This document shows positions 17,185 to 24,040 of a DNA stretch of 27,715 nt, in pieces (the first letter of the stretch is position 1; each line of letters begins with the position of its first letter). Origin of the DNA: Rhodospirillum sp. UBA1311 (GTDB taxonomy: Bacteria > Pseudomonadota > Alphaproteobacteria > Rhodospirillales > Rhodospirillaceae). Below the pieces are notes generated by a model. That model was not told where the DNA came from. It did not search any database and was given only the letters and a program-made list of their open reading frames with translations. The stretch covers positions 5,375-33,089 of the forward strand of contig DBTR01000024.1 in NCBI GenBank assembly GCA_002307145.1. Reading direction: 5' to 3'. Made by a program: the position numbers and the translations under genes.

Positions 17185-18348
17185 GTGAATGCTACGGCGA
17201 CGGACCGCATCGGGTATCTCGATTCCGGACGGGCAATTCTCATTCTCCTGGGCGTGCCCTACCACGTCAGCCTGATCTACCATCCGGCCCAGTTCTGGCC
17301 GATGCACTCGGCGGAAATTTCCGCCCCGCTGGGGTGGTTCGGCGACTTCATCCATTACTTTCGGATGCATGCCTTCTTCCTGATTTCCGGCTTTTTCGCC
17401 ACTTTCCAGCTCTCGCGCAAACCCTCCACCGATTGGCTGCGCCAGCGCATGGTCCGCCTCGGAGTGCCGCTGCTGGCGACGGCGCTGCTGCTCAATCCCT
17501 TGCAGATGCTCGGTATGGCGGTCGGCGAAACCGGCGACTGGAGCACCGCGAGCGCCTCGCTCTGGCTCGCCCGCCTCGGCCATCTCGGCGAACCCTGGAT
17601 CGCGCATTTGTGGTTCCTGATCGTGCTGATCATTTACAGCGTCGGCATCGGCGCGATCTGGCCCCTGATTCCGACCCGCCACGGCGTACACGCCATCCAC
17701 CTGCCGTTCCGCCTCGGATCGGTCGGCCTGCTGGCGTTGACGGCGGCGGGATTCGTCGGCTGGCGGCTGGCCACGGCAACCCTCTCCTATCTCACCGACG
17801 ACGGCCTTTCCCTCGTCGATGGCGCGCTCAGGCTCGACTATGCGCTGTTCTACCTGCCGTACTTCGTCCTCGGCTGCGTGCTGGAACGCAATCGCGAACT
17901 GCTCTCCACCTTCCGCAACTGGGGACGCTTCGCCGCACCGTTCGGGATCGCCGCGTTCGTGGCGGCGCAACTCCTGTGGCGCCAGGAAGGCCCGGAGACG
18001 CTGGTGCTGTCGCGAGGCTTGCAAGGGCTTTCCTCGTTCCTGCTGTGCGCGGCGCTGTTTCACCTGTTGATGCGGTATCTCGACGCGTTCGGCCACCGGA
18101 TGCGCGGCATCGCAGCCGCGGCGTTCACCATCTATCTCTTCCACATGCCGATAGTGGTCTGGCTTGGGTTGTTATTCGATCGCGTCGCCGGACCGCCGAT
18201 CGCCGAGTTCGTCACGATCACCGCCATCGCCACCGTGGCCGCCTACGCGATCCACGTCCACGCCGTCGCGCCGCGCCCGGCGCTGGCGTTCCTGTTCAAC
18301 GGCGTGGCGCCGAAGCGGCGTCCGCCGGTCGCGGGCGCCGCCGAATAG
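17185..18348 (+). CDS. Acyltransferase-3 family membrane protein
   Basis: The 387-residue protein has about ten hydrophobic segments and the pattern of the acyltransferase_3 family (PF01757; relatives OpgC/MdoC, OafA, NolL). Visible landmarks are GYLDSGRAILILLGVPYHVSL at the N-terminus with the family's His after the first helix, the helix-3 segment FRMHAFFLISGFFA, and AFTIYLFHMPIVVWLGL near the C-terminus. These enzymes O-acylate surface or periplasmic glycans, moving an acyl group across the membrane. The acceptor cannot be told from sequence, and glucan succinylation as in OpgC is one possibility. It starts with GTG, supported by GGAGG about 9 bases upstream. It ends four bases before the convergent rubrerythrin stop. 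Confidence 0.88.
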   Translation: MNATATDRIGYLDSGRAILILLGVPYHVSLIYHPAQFWPMHSAEISAPLGWFGDFIHYFRMHAFFLISGFFATFQLSRKPSTDWLRQRMVRLGVPLLATALLLNPLQMLGMAVGETGDWSTASASLWLARLGHLGEPWIAHLWFLIVLIIYSVGIGAIWPLIPTRHGVHAIHLPFRLGSVGLLALTAAGFVGWRLATATLSYLTDDGLSLVDGALRLDYALFYLPYFVLGCVLERNRELLSTFRNWGRFAAPFGIAAFVAAQLLWRQEGPETLVLSRGLQGLSSFLLCAALFHLLMRYLDAFGHRMRGIAAAAFTIYLFHMPIVVWLGLLFDRVAGPPIAEFVTITAIATVAAYAIHVHAVAPRPALAFLFNGVAPKRRPPVAGAAE

Positions 18349-18352
18349 ACGA

Positions 18353-18853
18353 TCAGGCCACCGCGACGTAGCGTTCGGCGGCGCAACCGCACACCGGGCA
18401 GCGGTCCGGCGCGTCGCCGAGAACGGTATGACCGCAGATCGGGCAGATGTGGGGTTCGCCCGCGACGTCGCCGCCCGCCTCGACCGCCGTCATCGCCGCG
18501 CCGAACAGCGCGAAGTGGACCCTCTCCACCGCCAGCGCGTGGCTCATCGCCCGCGCGGCCTTCTTGTGGCCCTCGACTTCGGCGGCGGCGACCATCGCCG
18601 GGTACATCTCGGTGAATTCGTGCTCCTCGCCGCCCTTCGCCTCGGCAAGGTTGGCGAGGGTCGCGCCGATGCCGCCCGCCGCCTTGAGCAACTGGGTAGC
18701 GTGGATCGCCTCCGCCGCCGCGACGGCGCGGAATAGCCGCGCCACGCCGGGGAGGCCTTCCTGCTCCGCCGCTTCGGCGAAGGCGAGATACTTGCGGTTC
18801 GCCTGGCTCTCGCCCGCGAAGGCTTCGCTCAGGTTGTCATCGGTTGCGGTCAT
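18353..18853 (-). CDS. Rubrerythrin
   Basis: The 166-residue peroxide-scavenging non-heme iron protein has two domains. Residues about 1-125 form the ferritin-like diiron domain, with ligands visible as Glu15 in ESQANRKY, Glu48 and His51 in EAIH, Glu residues at 92-94, and Glu110 and His113 in ERVH. Residues about 133-166 form a rubredoxin-like FeS4 site with Cys137, Cys140, Cys152 and Cys155 (CPICG and CPVCG). This is the short rubrerythrin architecture. It reduces hydrogen peroxide using electrons from rubredoxin or NADH-linked reductases, typical of anaerobic or microaerobic life. An SDR gene lies 74 bases upstream on the same strand. Two copies of GTCCCGGG precede the start. Confidence 0.93.
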   Translation of the reverse strand: MTATDDNLSEAFAGESQANRKYLAFAEAAEQEGLPGVARLFRAVAAAEAIHATQLLKAAGGIGATLANLAEAKGGEEHEFTEMYPAMVAAAEVEGHKKAARAMSHALAVERVHFALFGAAMTAVEAGGDVAGEPHICPICGHTVLGDAPDRCPVCGCAAERYVAVA

Positions 18854-18854
18854 C

Positions 18855-18886
18855 GTCCCGGGTCCTCGTTGAATTGAAGTCCCGGG
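18855..18886. promoter_or_regulatory. Pair of GTCCCGGG sites before rubrerythrin
   Basis: GTCCCGGG occurs at 18855-18862 and again at 18879-18886, a spacing of 24 bases. Each contains the self-complementary CCCGGG, so the two can also pair as a hairpin. The first copy sits one base upstream of the rubrerythrin ATG and next to its GAGGA ribosome-binding site. It could be an operator or an RNA fold that limits translation; neither can be decided from sequence. Confidence 0.3.
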
Positions 18887-18927
18887 CACGATGAACCTTG
18901 GAGCGGTTCGAGGCAAGTCGTCCGGAA

Positions 18928-19689
18928 TTACAAGTAGATGCCGCCCGAAACCTCGATCCTCTGGCCGTTGATCCAGCGGCTTTCGGGAGCCAGCAGCATC
19001 GCCATCGCGCCGCCGATGTCTTCCGGCACGCCGACCCGGCCGAGCGCGGTGTTGCCCGCGATCTGGGCGTTGGTGGCGGCGTCGTCGCGCACCCGCCCGC
19101 CGCCGAAGTCGGTCTCGATCGCGCCCGGCGCGATCACGTTGACCGAAATCCGGCGCGGTCCGAGTTCGGCGGCGAGATAACGGGTGAGCACCTCGATCGC
19201 GCCCTTCATCGATGCATACGCCGCCATTCCCGGCAGGCTGAAGCGCGCGAGGCCGGAAGAGACGTTGAGGATGCGGCCGCCATCGGCGATCAGCGGCAGG
19301 AGCTTCTGGGTGAGGAAGAACACGCCTTTGAAGTGGATGTTCATCAGGGTGTCGAAGCTCGCCTCGTCGGTCTCGGCGAAGCTCTTGTGGATGCCGACGC
19401 CGGCGTTGTTGACCAGGGCGTCGAAACTGTCGCGGCCCCATTCGCCCTTGAGCGCGCGGGCAAGGGTTTGGACGAAATCGGGGAAGGTCGAGATATTGCC
19501 GGTGTCGAGTTGCAGCGCGGCGGCCTTGCGCCCCTTGGCGGCAATCTCGGACACCACCGCAGTCGCTTCGTCGACGTTGCGGAGGTAGGTGATGATCACG
19601 TCGTGGCCGTGGTCGGCGAGGGTGAGCGCGGCGCTGCGGCCGAGGCCACGGCTGCCGCCGGTGATCAGAACCAGGGAATTGGCGGTCAT
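18928..19689 (-). CDS. SDR-family oxidoreductase
   Basis: The 253-residue classical short-chain dehydrogenase is NAD(P)H-dependent. The cofactor motif is TGGSRGLG (10-17), and the Arg in this loop suggests NADP(H). The NNAGVG structural motif, the catalytic Ser in LNVSSGLARF and the Tyr/Lys pair in YASMK are all present. INGQRIEVSGGIYL is the usual C-terminal end. The substrate is unknown; close relatives are annotated as 3-oxoacyl-ACP reductase-like or sugar/alcohol dehydrogenases. The start has AGGAGAG six bases upstream. The AraC-type regulator gene is divergent from it with 162 bases between, which is a frequent pairing in which the regulator controls the oxidoreductase. Confidence 0.92.
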   Translation of the reverse strand: MTANSLVLITGGSRGLGRSAALTLADHGHDVIITYLRNVDEATAVVSEIAAKGRKAAALQLDTGNISTFPDFVQTLARALKGEWGRDSFDALVNNAGVGIHKSFAETDEASFDTLMNIHFKGVFFLTQKLLPLIADGGRILNVSSGLARFSLPGMAAYASMKGAIEVLTRYLAAELGPRRISVNVIAPGAIETDFGGGRVRDDAATNAQIAGNTALGRVGVPEDIGGAMAMLLAPESRWINGQRIEVSGGIYL

Positions 19690-19851
19690 TGACGTCTCTC
19701 CTGTGGTCGGAATGGATGAGGGAGAGATGGGGACGCGGACGGCCGGAGCGCATGCCCGATGCTGCGGGAGTCTTGCCTATTTCTCCGGGACGGATGGCGT
19801 GGCGGCAATCCGATGCCAATATCGGGACGAGCGCAAACCCCGGAATCCGCC

Positions 19852-20733
19852 ATGCTGAACGAACTGAAAACCCTGATCTCCGCCGCCGCCGACGCCGCCC
19901 CCGGCGCGGCCCCGTTCTTCGCCACGCCGATTGCCGGATTGACGGTGATGCGGGCGTACGAACCCGGACCGCCGCTACGCATGATCTACCGGCCGGTGCT
20001 GTGCCTCGTCGCGCAGGGAGCGAAGCAGGTGATGGCGGGCGAAACGATTCACGCCTTCGGCGCGGGGCAAGCCTTGATCGTCGGCGTCGCAATTCCCGCC
20101 ACCGGACAGATCGTCCGGGCGAGCGCGGCGGAGCCCTACCTTGCGGCGGCGGTGGAGCTGGACGTTCCGCTCCTGCGCGAACTCGCCACGACCGTCGCGC
20201 CACCCCGACACGACGACGCGGCGCATGCGGTGTTCGTCGGCGAGGGTGACTCCGCGCTGACCGAATGCATGCTTCGCCTGCTGCGCCTGATCGCCGAGCC
20301 GGATGCGGCGCCGGTGTTGCAGCCGTTGTTGCTGCGCGAGTTGCACTTCCGCCTGCTCACCGGTCCCTACGGCGCGGCGCTGGCGCGGCTTGCGGTGCCG
20401 AACGGCCGCACCGAGCGGATCGCGCGGGCGATCCGGCTGCTGAGCCAGGATTTCGCCCAGGCGCTCCGGATCGAGGACCTCGCTGCGGTGGCGGGAATGA
20501 GCGTCTCCACCTTCCACCTTCACTTCAAGACCGCGACGGCGATGACGCCGCTGCAGTACCAGAAGCAATTGCGGCTTTTGGAGGCGCGGCGGCTGCTGCT
20601 CGCCGACGCCTCCGCCGCGCGGGCGGCCTATGCGGTGGGCTACGAGAGCCCGACCCAGTTCAGCCGCGAATACGCACGGATGTTCGGCCTGCCGCCACGC
20701 CGCGACGCGGCGCAATGGCGGGCCTCGGCGTAG
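19852..20733 (+). CDS. AraC-family transcriptional regulator
   Basis: The 293-residue protein has an N-terminal AraC_N-type cupin (PF06719-like, about residues 10-160; PVLCLVAQGAKQVMAGE is typical) and a C-terminal double helix-turn-helix of the AraC/XylS family (about 195-290; IEDLAAVAGMSVSTFHLHFK and VGYESPTQFSREYARMFGLPP). This subgroup often sits beside short-chain dehydrogenases or aldo/keto reductases and responds to small aldehydes or related stress compounds. It is divergent to the SDR gene, so it is the natural candidate to control it. The frame is open 31 codons upstream, but the ATG at 19852 fits the family start; its ribosome-binding site is weak. Confidence 0.9.
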   Translation: MLNELKTLISAAADAAPGAAPFFATPIAGLTVMRAYEPGPPLRMIYRPVLCLVAQGAKQVMAGETIHAFGAGQALIVGVAIPATGQIVRASAAEPYLAAAVELDVPLLRELATTVAPPRHDDAAHAVFVGEGDSALTECMLRLLRLIAEPDAAPVLQPLLLRELHFRLLTGPYGAALARLAVPNGRTERIARAIRLLSQDFAQALRIEDLAAVAGMSVSTFHLHFKTATAMTPLQYQKQLRLLEARRLLLADASAARAAYAVGYESPTQFSREYARMFGLPPRRDAAQWRASA

Positions 20734-20796
20734 ACATAATCCAACATTTAGGGGCCACCCCGGGCTCAAATCCGGAGATCTTGTGCCCAATCCCCA

Positions 20797-20818
20797 CTAT
20801 CCACAGGCATGTGGATAA
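20797..20818. promoter_or_regulatory. Inverted pair of DnaA-box sequences
   Basis: TATCCACA (20798-20805) and TGTGGATA (20810-20817) form a perfect inverted repeat around GGCA. The right arm extended by one base is TGTGGATAA, the exact complement of the E. coli DnaA-box consensus TTATCCACA; the left arm, CTATCCACA, differs by one base. Two head-to-head DnaA boxes in a lower-GC stretch, 80 bases before a primase-like ORF, suggest a relic replication or regulatory site. The same bases could also fold as a hairpin. Confidence 0.45.
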
Positions 20819-20846
20819 ATAACCTGCGTCACCCACAACCAGAGAT

Positions 20847-20875
20847 GATAATCTGCGGTTCTGGGAAAGTTCCCA
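20847..20875 (+). promoter_or_regulatory. Candidate promoter element and palindrome
   Basis: GATAAT (20847-20852) resembles a -10 box, with no good -35 hexamer at the expected place. Ten bases later TGGGAA (20862-20867) and TTCCCA (20870-20875) form a perfect palindrome around AG. This would lie near a start point of transcription and could be a repressor site for the downstream ORF. Evidence is positional only. Confidence 0.25.
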
Positions 20876-20901
20876 TTCCTCGCTAACGGCAAAAAAGGAA
20901 A

Positions 20902-21501
20902 ATGATGGCGAACGCTCTGAGCACCCACCTAGTTGGTATCGGTTGTGTTCCTGAGTTTTGGTCTAAATGTATCCCTTGCGGAGGGACAATTGCCGCCGCT
21001 TTCCTCCGAAGGCACGGAGTTAGCGTGGCCCCTCCAAACATTGTGCGATTTGGGATCGTTCCCCTCAATGGCGGAGGAGAGATTCCTGCCGTTGTGTTTG
21101 CCTATCGGCGTGAGTTTGACGGCATCCCCGTTGCACTTGAGATAATCCCGTTGACGCCATCGGGTGCGATGGCGGCTACGTCAGATTTCTCGCATTTGGT
21201 CGGAGACGCAAACGGAGCGGCTATGATGACATGTCGTCAACGTACCAACGTGAACGTCGCCATCGGCGGCCTCGACGCTCTTGCAATGTGGACATGTGCC
21301 CCTGATCAGCGATGCTATTGGGCTGTCGCCTTCGAAGCAGCATTGAGTACATTGCCTCTGGCTTATTGTAAGGATCCTTGGAGCATTCAACTCGTGTCCC
21401 CGTTACCTCCGACACCGCGAGTTGCCAAGATCTGGCGTCGCCTCGGCGCAGTAGTAAGATGGTCCGCGTTACACCCCATTTTTGAGCGAGCAGCGGGCTA
21501 G
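20902..21501 (+). CDS. Putative decayed primase fragment (DUF7146/Toprim-like)
   Basis: The 199-residue ORF is not firmly recognised. By eye it lines up with the DUF7146-Toprim stretch of phage and plasmid primases: AAAFLRRHGVSVAPPNIVRF (31-50) matches their YLxxRG...PxxLRF segment; IPAVVFAYRREFDGIPVALE (61-80) matches PALVAAV...GxxxGLHRT; GDANGAAMMT (101-110) matches GGAIRL; and VNVAIGGLDALAMW (117-130) matches LAVAEGIETAL. The toprim glutamate expected in that last motif is Gly, and no DxD/AG end is visible, so the enzyme would be inactive or the fragment degenerate. GC is about 55% against roughly 68% around it. The start has GGAA immediately upstream; the next codon is also ATG, so 20905 is an equal alternative. 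It is orphan, with no other mobile gene nearby. Confidence 0.55.
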   Translation: MMANALSTHLVGIGCVPEFWSKCIPCGGTIAAAFLRRHGVSVAPPNIVRFGIVPLNGGGEIPAVVFAYRREFDGIPVALEIIPLTPSGAMAATSDFSHLVGDANGAAMMTCRQRTNVNVAIGGLDALAMWTCAPDQRCYWAVAFEAALSTLPLAYCKDPWSIQLVSPLPPTPRVAKIWRRLGAVVRWSALHPIFERAAG

Positions 21502-21518
21502 AAATATCCCTGTCCGAG

Positions 21519-21548
21519 AACGACCGAGCTGAGTTCAGCTCGGTCGTT
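21519..21548. terminator. Perfect 14-bp hairpin terminator
   Basis: AACGACCGAGCTGA (21519-21532) pairs perfectly with TCAGCTCGGTCGTT (21535-21548). It lies between the convergent ends of the primase-like ORF and wrbA, so it can serve both. The plus-strand side continues TTAAGCTT, a short T-containing tail. Confidence 0.7.
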
Positions 21549-21556
21549 TAAGCTTC

Positions 21557-22156
21557 TTACGCCTTCAGCTTGATCGCGATCTTGGCGAGGTGTTCGCCCT
21601 GCCAACGCATCAGATCGAGTTCGTTGGCCGAAGGTTGGCGCGAGCCGTCGCCCGCTGCGATCGTGGTCGCGCCGTAGGGGCTGCCGCCGGTGATTTCGTC
21701 CAGGGTCATCTGGCCCTTCGCCGCATAGGGCAGGCCGACGATCACCATGCCCTGGTGCAGCAGCACGGTGTGGAAGGTGAGGATCGTCGATTCCTGGCCG
21801 CCATGCTGGGTCGCGGTGGAGACGAACACGCCCGCGGGCTTGCCCACCAGCGCGCCCGACATCCAGAGCCCGCCGGTCTGGTCGAGGAAGTTCTTCATCT
21901 GCGACGCCATGTTGCCGAAGCGGGTCGGCGTGCCGAAGAGGAAGCCGTCGTACTCGGCCAATTCCTGCGGCGTCGCCACCGGGGCCTTCTGGTCGAGCTT
22001 GACCCCGGCCTTTTTCGCCACCTCGTCGGGCATCAGCTCGGGCACGCGCTTGATCACCGCCTCGGCTCCGGCGGCACGCACGCCTTCGGCGGCGGCCTCC
22101 GCCATCTGCTCGGTGTGACCATAGCTGCTGTAATAGAGAACAAGAATTCGGGTCAT
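21557..22156 (-). CDS. wrbA: NAD(P)H:quinone oxidoreductase WrbA
   Basis: The 199-residue flavodoxin-like FMN enzyme carries out two-electron reduction of quinones, protecting against redox cycling. The FMN phosphate loop is YYSSYGHTEQMA near the N-terminus, and FGTPTRFGNMASQMKNFLDQ and STATQHGGQESTIL are the hallmark WrbA segments. GSPYGATTIAAGDGSRQPS is the typical C-terminal stretch. The length equals that of E. coli WrbA (198). The start has GGAG eight bases upstream. It lies downstream of a LysR gene on the same strand, with a pirin gene beyond, which makes a quinone or electrophile-stress role likely. Confidence 0.96.
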   Translation of the reverse strand: MTRILVLYYSSYGHTEQMAEAAAEGVRAAGAEAVIKRVPELMPDEVAKKAGVKLDQKAPVATPQELAEYDGFLFGTPTRFGNMASQMKNFLDQTGGLWMSGALVGKPAGVFVSTATQHGGQESTILTFHTVLLHQGMVIVGLPYAAKGQMTLDEITGGSPYGATTIAAGDGSRQPSANELDLMRWQGEHLAKIAIKLKA

Positions 22157-22196
22157 TGCTCGGCTCCAGGTTGAATTTATCTGGGGCAGAGATGCG

Positions 22197-22208
22197 CTCG
22201 CGCGCGAG
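22197..22208. promoter_or_regulatory. Perfect palindrome upstream of wrbA
   Basis: CTCGCGCGCGAG is a 12-base self-complementary sequence about 40 bases upstream of the wrbA start, within the 105-base gap to the LysR gene. It could be an operator, although short GC palindromes also arise by chance in DNA this GC-rich. Confidence 0.2.
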
Positions 22209-22261
22209 ACTCAACAATCCCGCACGACCGAAAAACACCGTCGCGCTCGCCGCGACAATCT

Positions 22262-23173
22262 CTACTCCACCAAGTCCCAGTAGGGGTGCGGGCCGAAGCG
22301 TTCGGCGAGGAAGTCGACGAACACCCGGACCTTGGGCGAGAGGTGGCGGGCCTGGGGATACACCGCATGCAGGGCGGAATCCTGGGCGACGTAGTCCGCC
22401 AGCACCGAGACCAGCGCCCCCGCCTGGAGGTCGCGGCCGACGATGAAGGTGGGCAGGCGCACCAGCCCGATGCCGCGTAGCGCCGCGATCCGCAAAGTGT
22501 CGCCGTTGTTGGCGCAGAGCCGTCCATGCACGGTCACCGGCCAGGGCGTGCCCTCGGGCGTGGTGAAGCGCCATTCCTCGGGCGCGGGCTCGTTGCTGTA
22601 GAGCAGGCACTCGTGGTGTTTCAGCTCGGCGGGGGTGGCGGGCGTACCCATCCGTTCGAGATACGCCGGGCTGGCGCAGACCACGAGGCGCATCGGCGCG
22701 AGCTTGCGCGCGACCAGCGAGGAATCGCTCAATCGCCCGATCCGCACCGCGACGTCGTAGCCCTCCTCGATCAAATCGACGGTGCGGTCGTTCATCGCCA
22801 GTTCGACCTCGATCTCGGGGCAGGCGGCGAGAAAGTCGGGGAGCGCGGGCGCGAGGTGGAGATAGCCGAAGCTCATCGGCGCGTTGACCTTGAGGCGGCC
22901 GCGCGGCGTGCCCTGGAGCAGGCCGACCGATTGCTCGGCTTCGTCGATGTCGGCAAGGATGCGCGACACCCGCAGGTAATAGGCTTGGCCGATTTCCGTC
23001 GGCGTGAGCGCGCGGGTGGTACGGTGGAACAGGCGTACCCCCAATTCGGCCTCAAGCGCCGCGACCTGGCGCGACAGCACCGACTTCGACACCCTGAGAC
23101 GACGCGCCGCTTCGGAGAACGATCGGGTTTCGGCGACCCGGGCAAAAGCTTGCATCGCGGCCAAGCGGTCCAT
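22262..23173 (-). CDS. LysR-family transcriptional regulator
   Basis: The 303-residue regulator has an N-terminal winged helix-turn-helix (about residues 1-60; AFARVAETRSFSEAARRL, SKSVLSRQVAALEAELG, LFHRTTRALTPTEIG) and a LysR substrate-binding domain (about 88-295) of the CrgA/AaeR-like subgroup, recognised by GRLKVNAPMSFGYLHLAP and LYSNEPAPEEWRF. Upstream codons in frame include a TTG at 23185, but the ATG at 23173 has GGAG seven bases before it and gives the common MDRLAAMQAF start. The pirin gene is divergent across 108 bases, with a dyad in between, so this protein probably controls pirin and possibly wrbA. The inducer is unknown; quinones or aromatic compounds are typical of the subgroup. 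Confidence 0.94.
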   Translation of the reverse strand: MDRLAAMQAFARVAETRSFSEAARRLRVSKSVLSRQVAALEAELGVRLFHRTTRALTPTEIGQAYYLRVSRILADIDEAEQSVGLLQGTPRGRLKVNAPMSFGYLHLAPALPDFLAACPEIEVELAMNDRTVDLIEEGYDVAVRIGRLSDSSLVARKLAPMRLVVCASPAYLERMGTPATPAELKHHECLLYSNEPAPEEWRFTTPEGTPWPVTVHGRLCANNGDTLRIAALRGIGLVRLPTFIVGRDLQAGALVSVLADYVAQDSALHAVYPQARHLSPKVRVFVDFLAERFGPHPYWDLVE

Positions 23174-23218
23174 GGCGTTCTCCAATTCGCAACAGTCTTA
23201 TGACCACAGTGTGGATTG

Positions 23219-23260
23219 TTGCTTTCGTGATTGCAAATTAAATTGCTCCCATCAAAGCAA
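23219..23260. promoter_or_regulatory. Concentric dyad, likely LysR operator
   Basis: Two inverted repeats share one centre (between 23239 and 23240): outer TTGCTTT (23219-23225) with AAAGCAA (23254-23260), and inner GCAA (23233-23236) with TTGC (23243-23246) around ATTAAA. The site lies in the divergent LysR-pirin gap, just upstream of the pirin start, where LysR proteins bind. Confidence 0.5.
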
Positions 23261-23281
23261 CCCAAACTGGAGACAGACATC

Positions 23282-23980
23282 ATGACGATGACCCTCCGCC
23301 CCTCGGTCGAACGGGGACACGCGAACCACGGCTGGCTCGACAGCCACCACAGCTTCTCGTTCGCCCACTACTTCGACCCGGCGCACATGGGCTTCCGCAC
23401 GCTCCGGGTGATCAACGACGACGTGATCGGGCCGGGCGCGGGCTTCCCCACCCACGGCCATAGCGACATGGAAATCCTCACCTATGTCGTCGACGGCGCG
23501 CTCGAACACAAGGACAGCGCGGGCAACCACACCGTACTCAACCGGGGTGGCGTACAGCAAATGAGCGCGGGCACCGGCATCCGCCACAGCGAGTTCAACG
23601 CCTCGCGCACCGAGCCGTTGCGGCTGCTGCAGATCTGGATCCTGCCGGAAAAGGACGGAATCAAGCCCGGCCATCGCGAACTGGTGTTCGCCGACGACGC
23701 CAAGCGCAACCGCCTGCGCCTGCTCGCCGCTCCGGAAGGCGGCGACGTGTTGCCGATCCACCAGGATGCGCGGATGTATGCCGCGATCCTCGACGACGGC
23801 AAGTCGGTGAGCCACGACATCGAAGCCGGCCGCGGCGTCTGGGTGCAGGTGGTGGCGGGAGAGATGACCGCCAACGGCACCAAGATGGCCTCGGGCGACG
23901 GCCTCGCGGTCGAGGATGCCGAACGGATCGACTTCACCGCCCTGGGCGGCGTCGAATTCCTGCTCTTCGACCTCGCCTGA
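23282..23980 (+). CDS. Pirin-family protein (YhhW-like)
   Basis: The 232-residue bicupin of the pirin family resembles E. coli YhhW, which can act as a quercetin 2,3-dioxygenase. Metal ligands in the N-terminal cupin are visible as His58 and His60 in PTHGHSDMEILTYV, His102 in GIRHSEFN, and Glu104. WLDSHHSFSFAHYFDPAHMGF is the typical opening. Expected function is an iron-dependent oxygenase or redox-sensing protein; the physiological substrate is unclear. The start at 23282 has GGAG about 9 bases upstream and matches the family. It is divergent from the LysR gene and followed by a strong terminator, so it is monocistronic. Confidence 0.95.
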   Translation: MTMTLRPSVERGHANHGWLDSHHSFSFAHYFDPAHMGFRTLRVINDDVIGPGAGFPTHGHSDMEILTYVVDGALEHKDSAGNHTVLNRGGVQQMSAGTGIRHSEFNASRTEPLRLLQIWILPEKDGIKPGHRELVFADDAKRNRLRLLAAPEGGDVLPIHQDARMYAAILDDGKSVSHDIEAGRGVWVQVVAGEMTANGTKMASGDGLAVEDAERIDFTALGGVEFLLFDLA

Positions 23981-23989
23981 CCCATGCAT

Positions 23990-24022
23990 GAAAAAGGCCC
24001 GGGACGTTCCCGGGCCTTTTTT
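23990..24022. terminator. Bidirectional rho-independent terminator
   Basis: AAAAAGGCCCGGGA pairs with TCCCGGGCCTTTTTT around a tiny loop, with A and T tracts on both sides. It lies between the convergent ends of the pirin and ialB genes and should end both transcripts. Confidence 0.93.
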
Positions 24023-24040
24023 CGTCGACCGGCGAACCGA

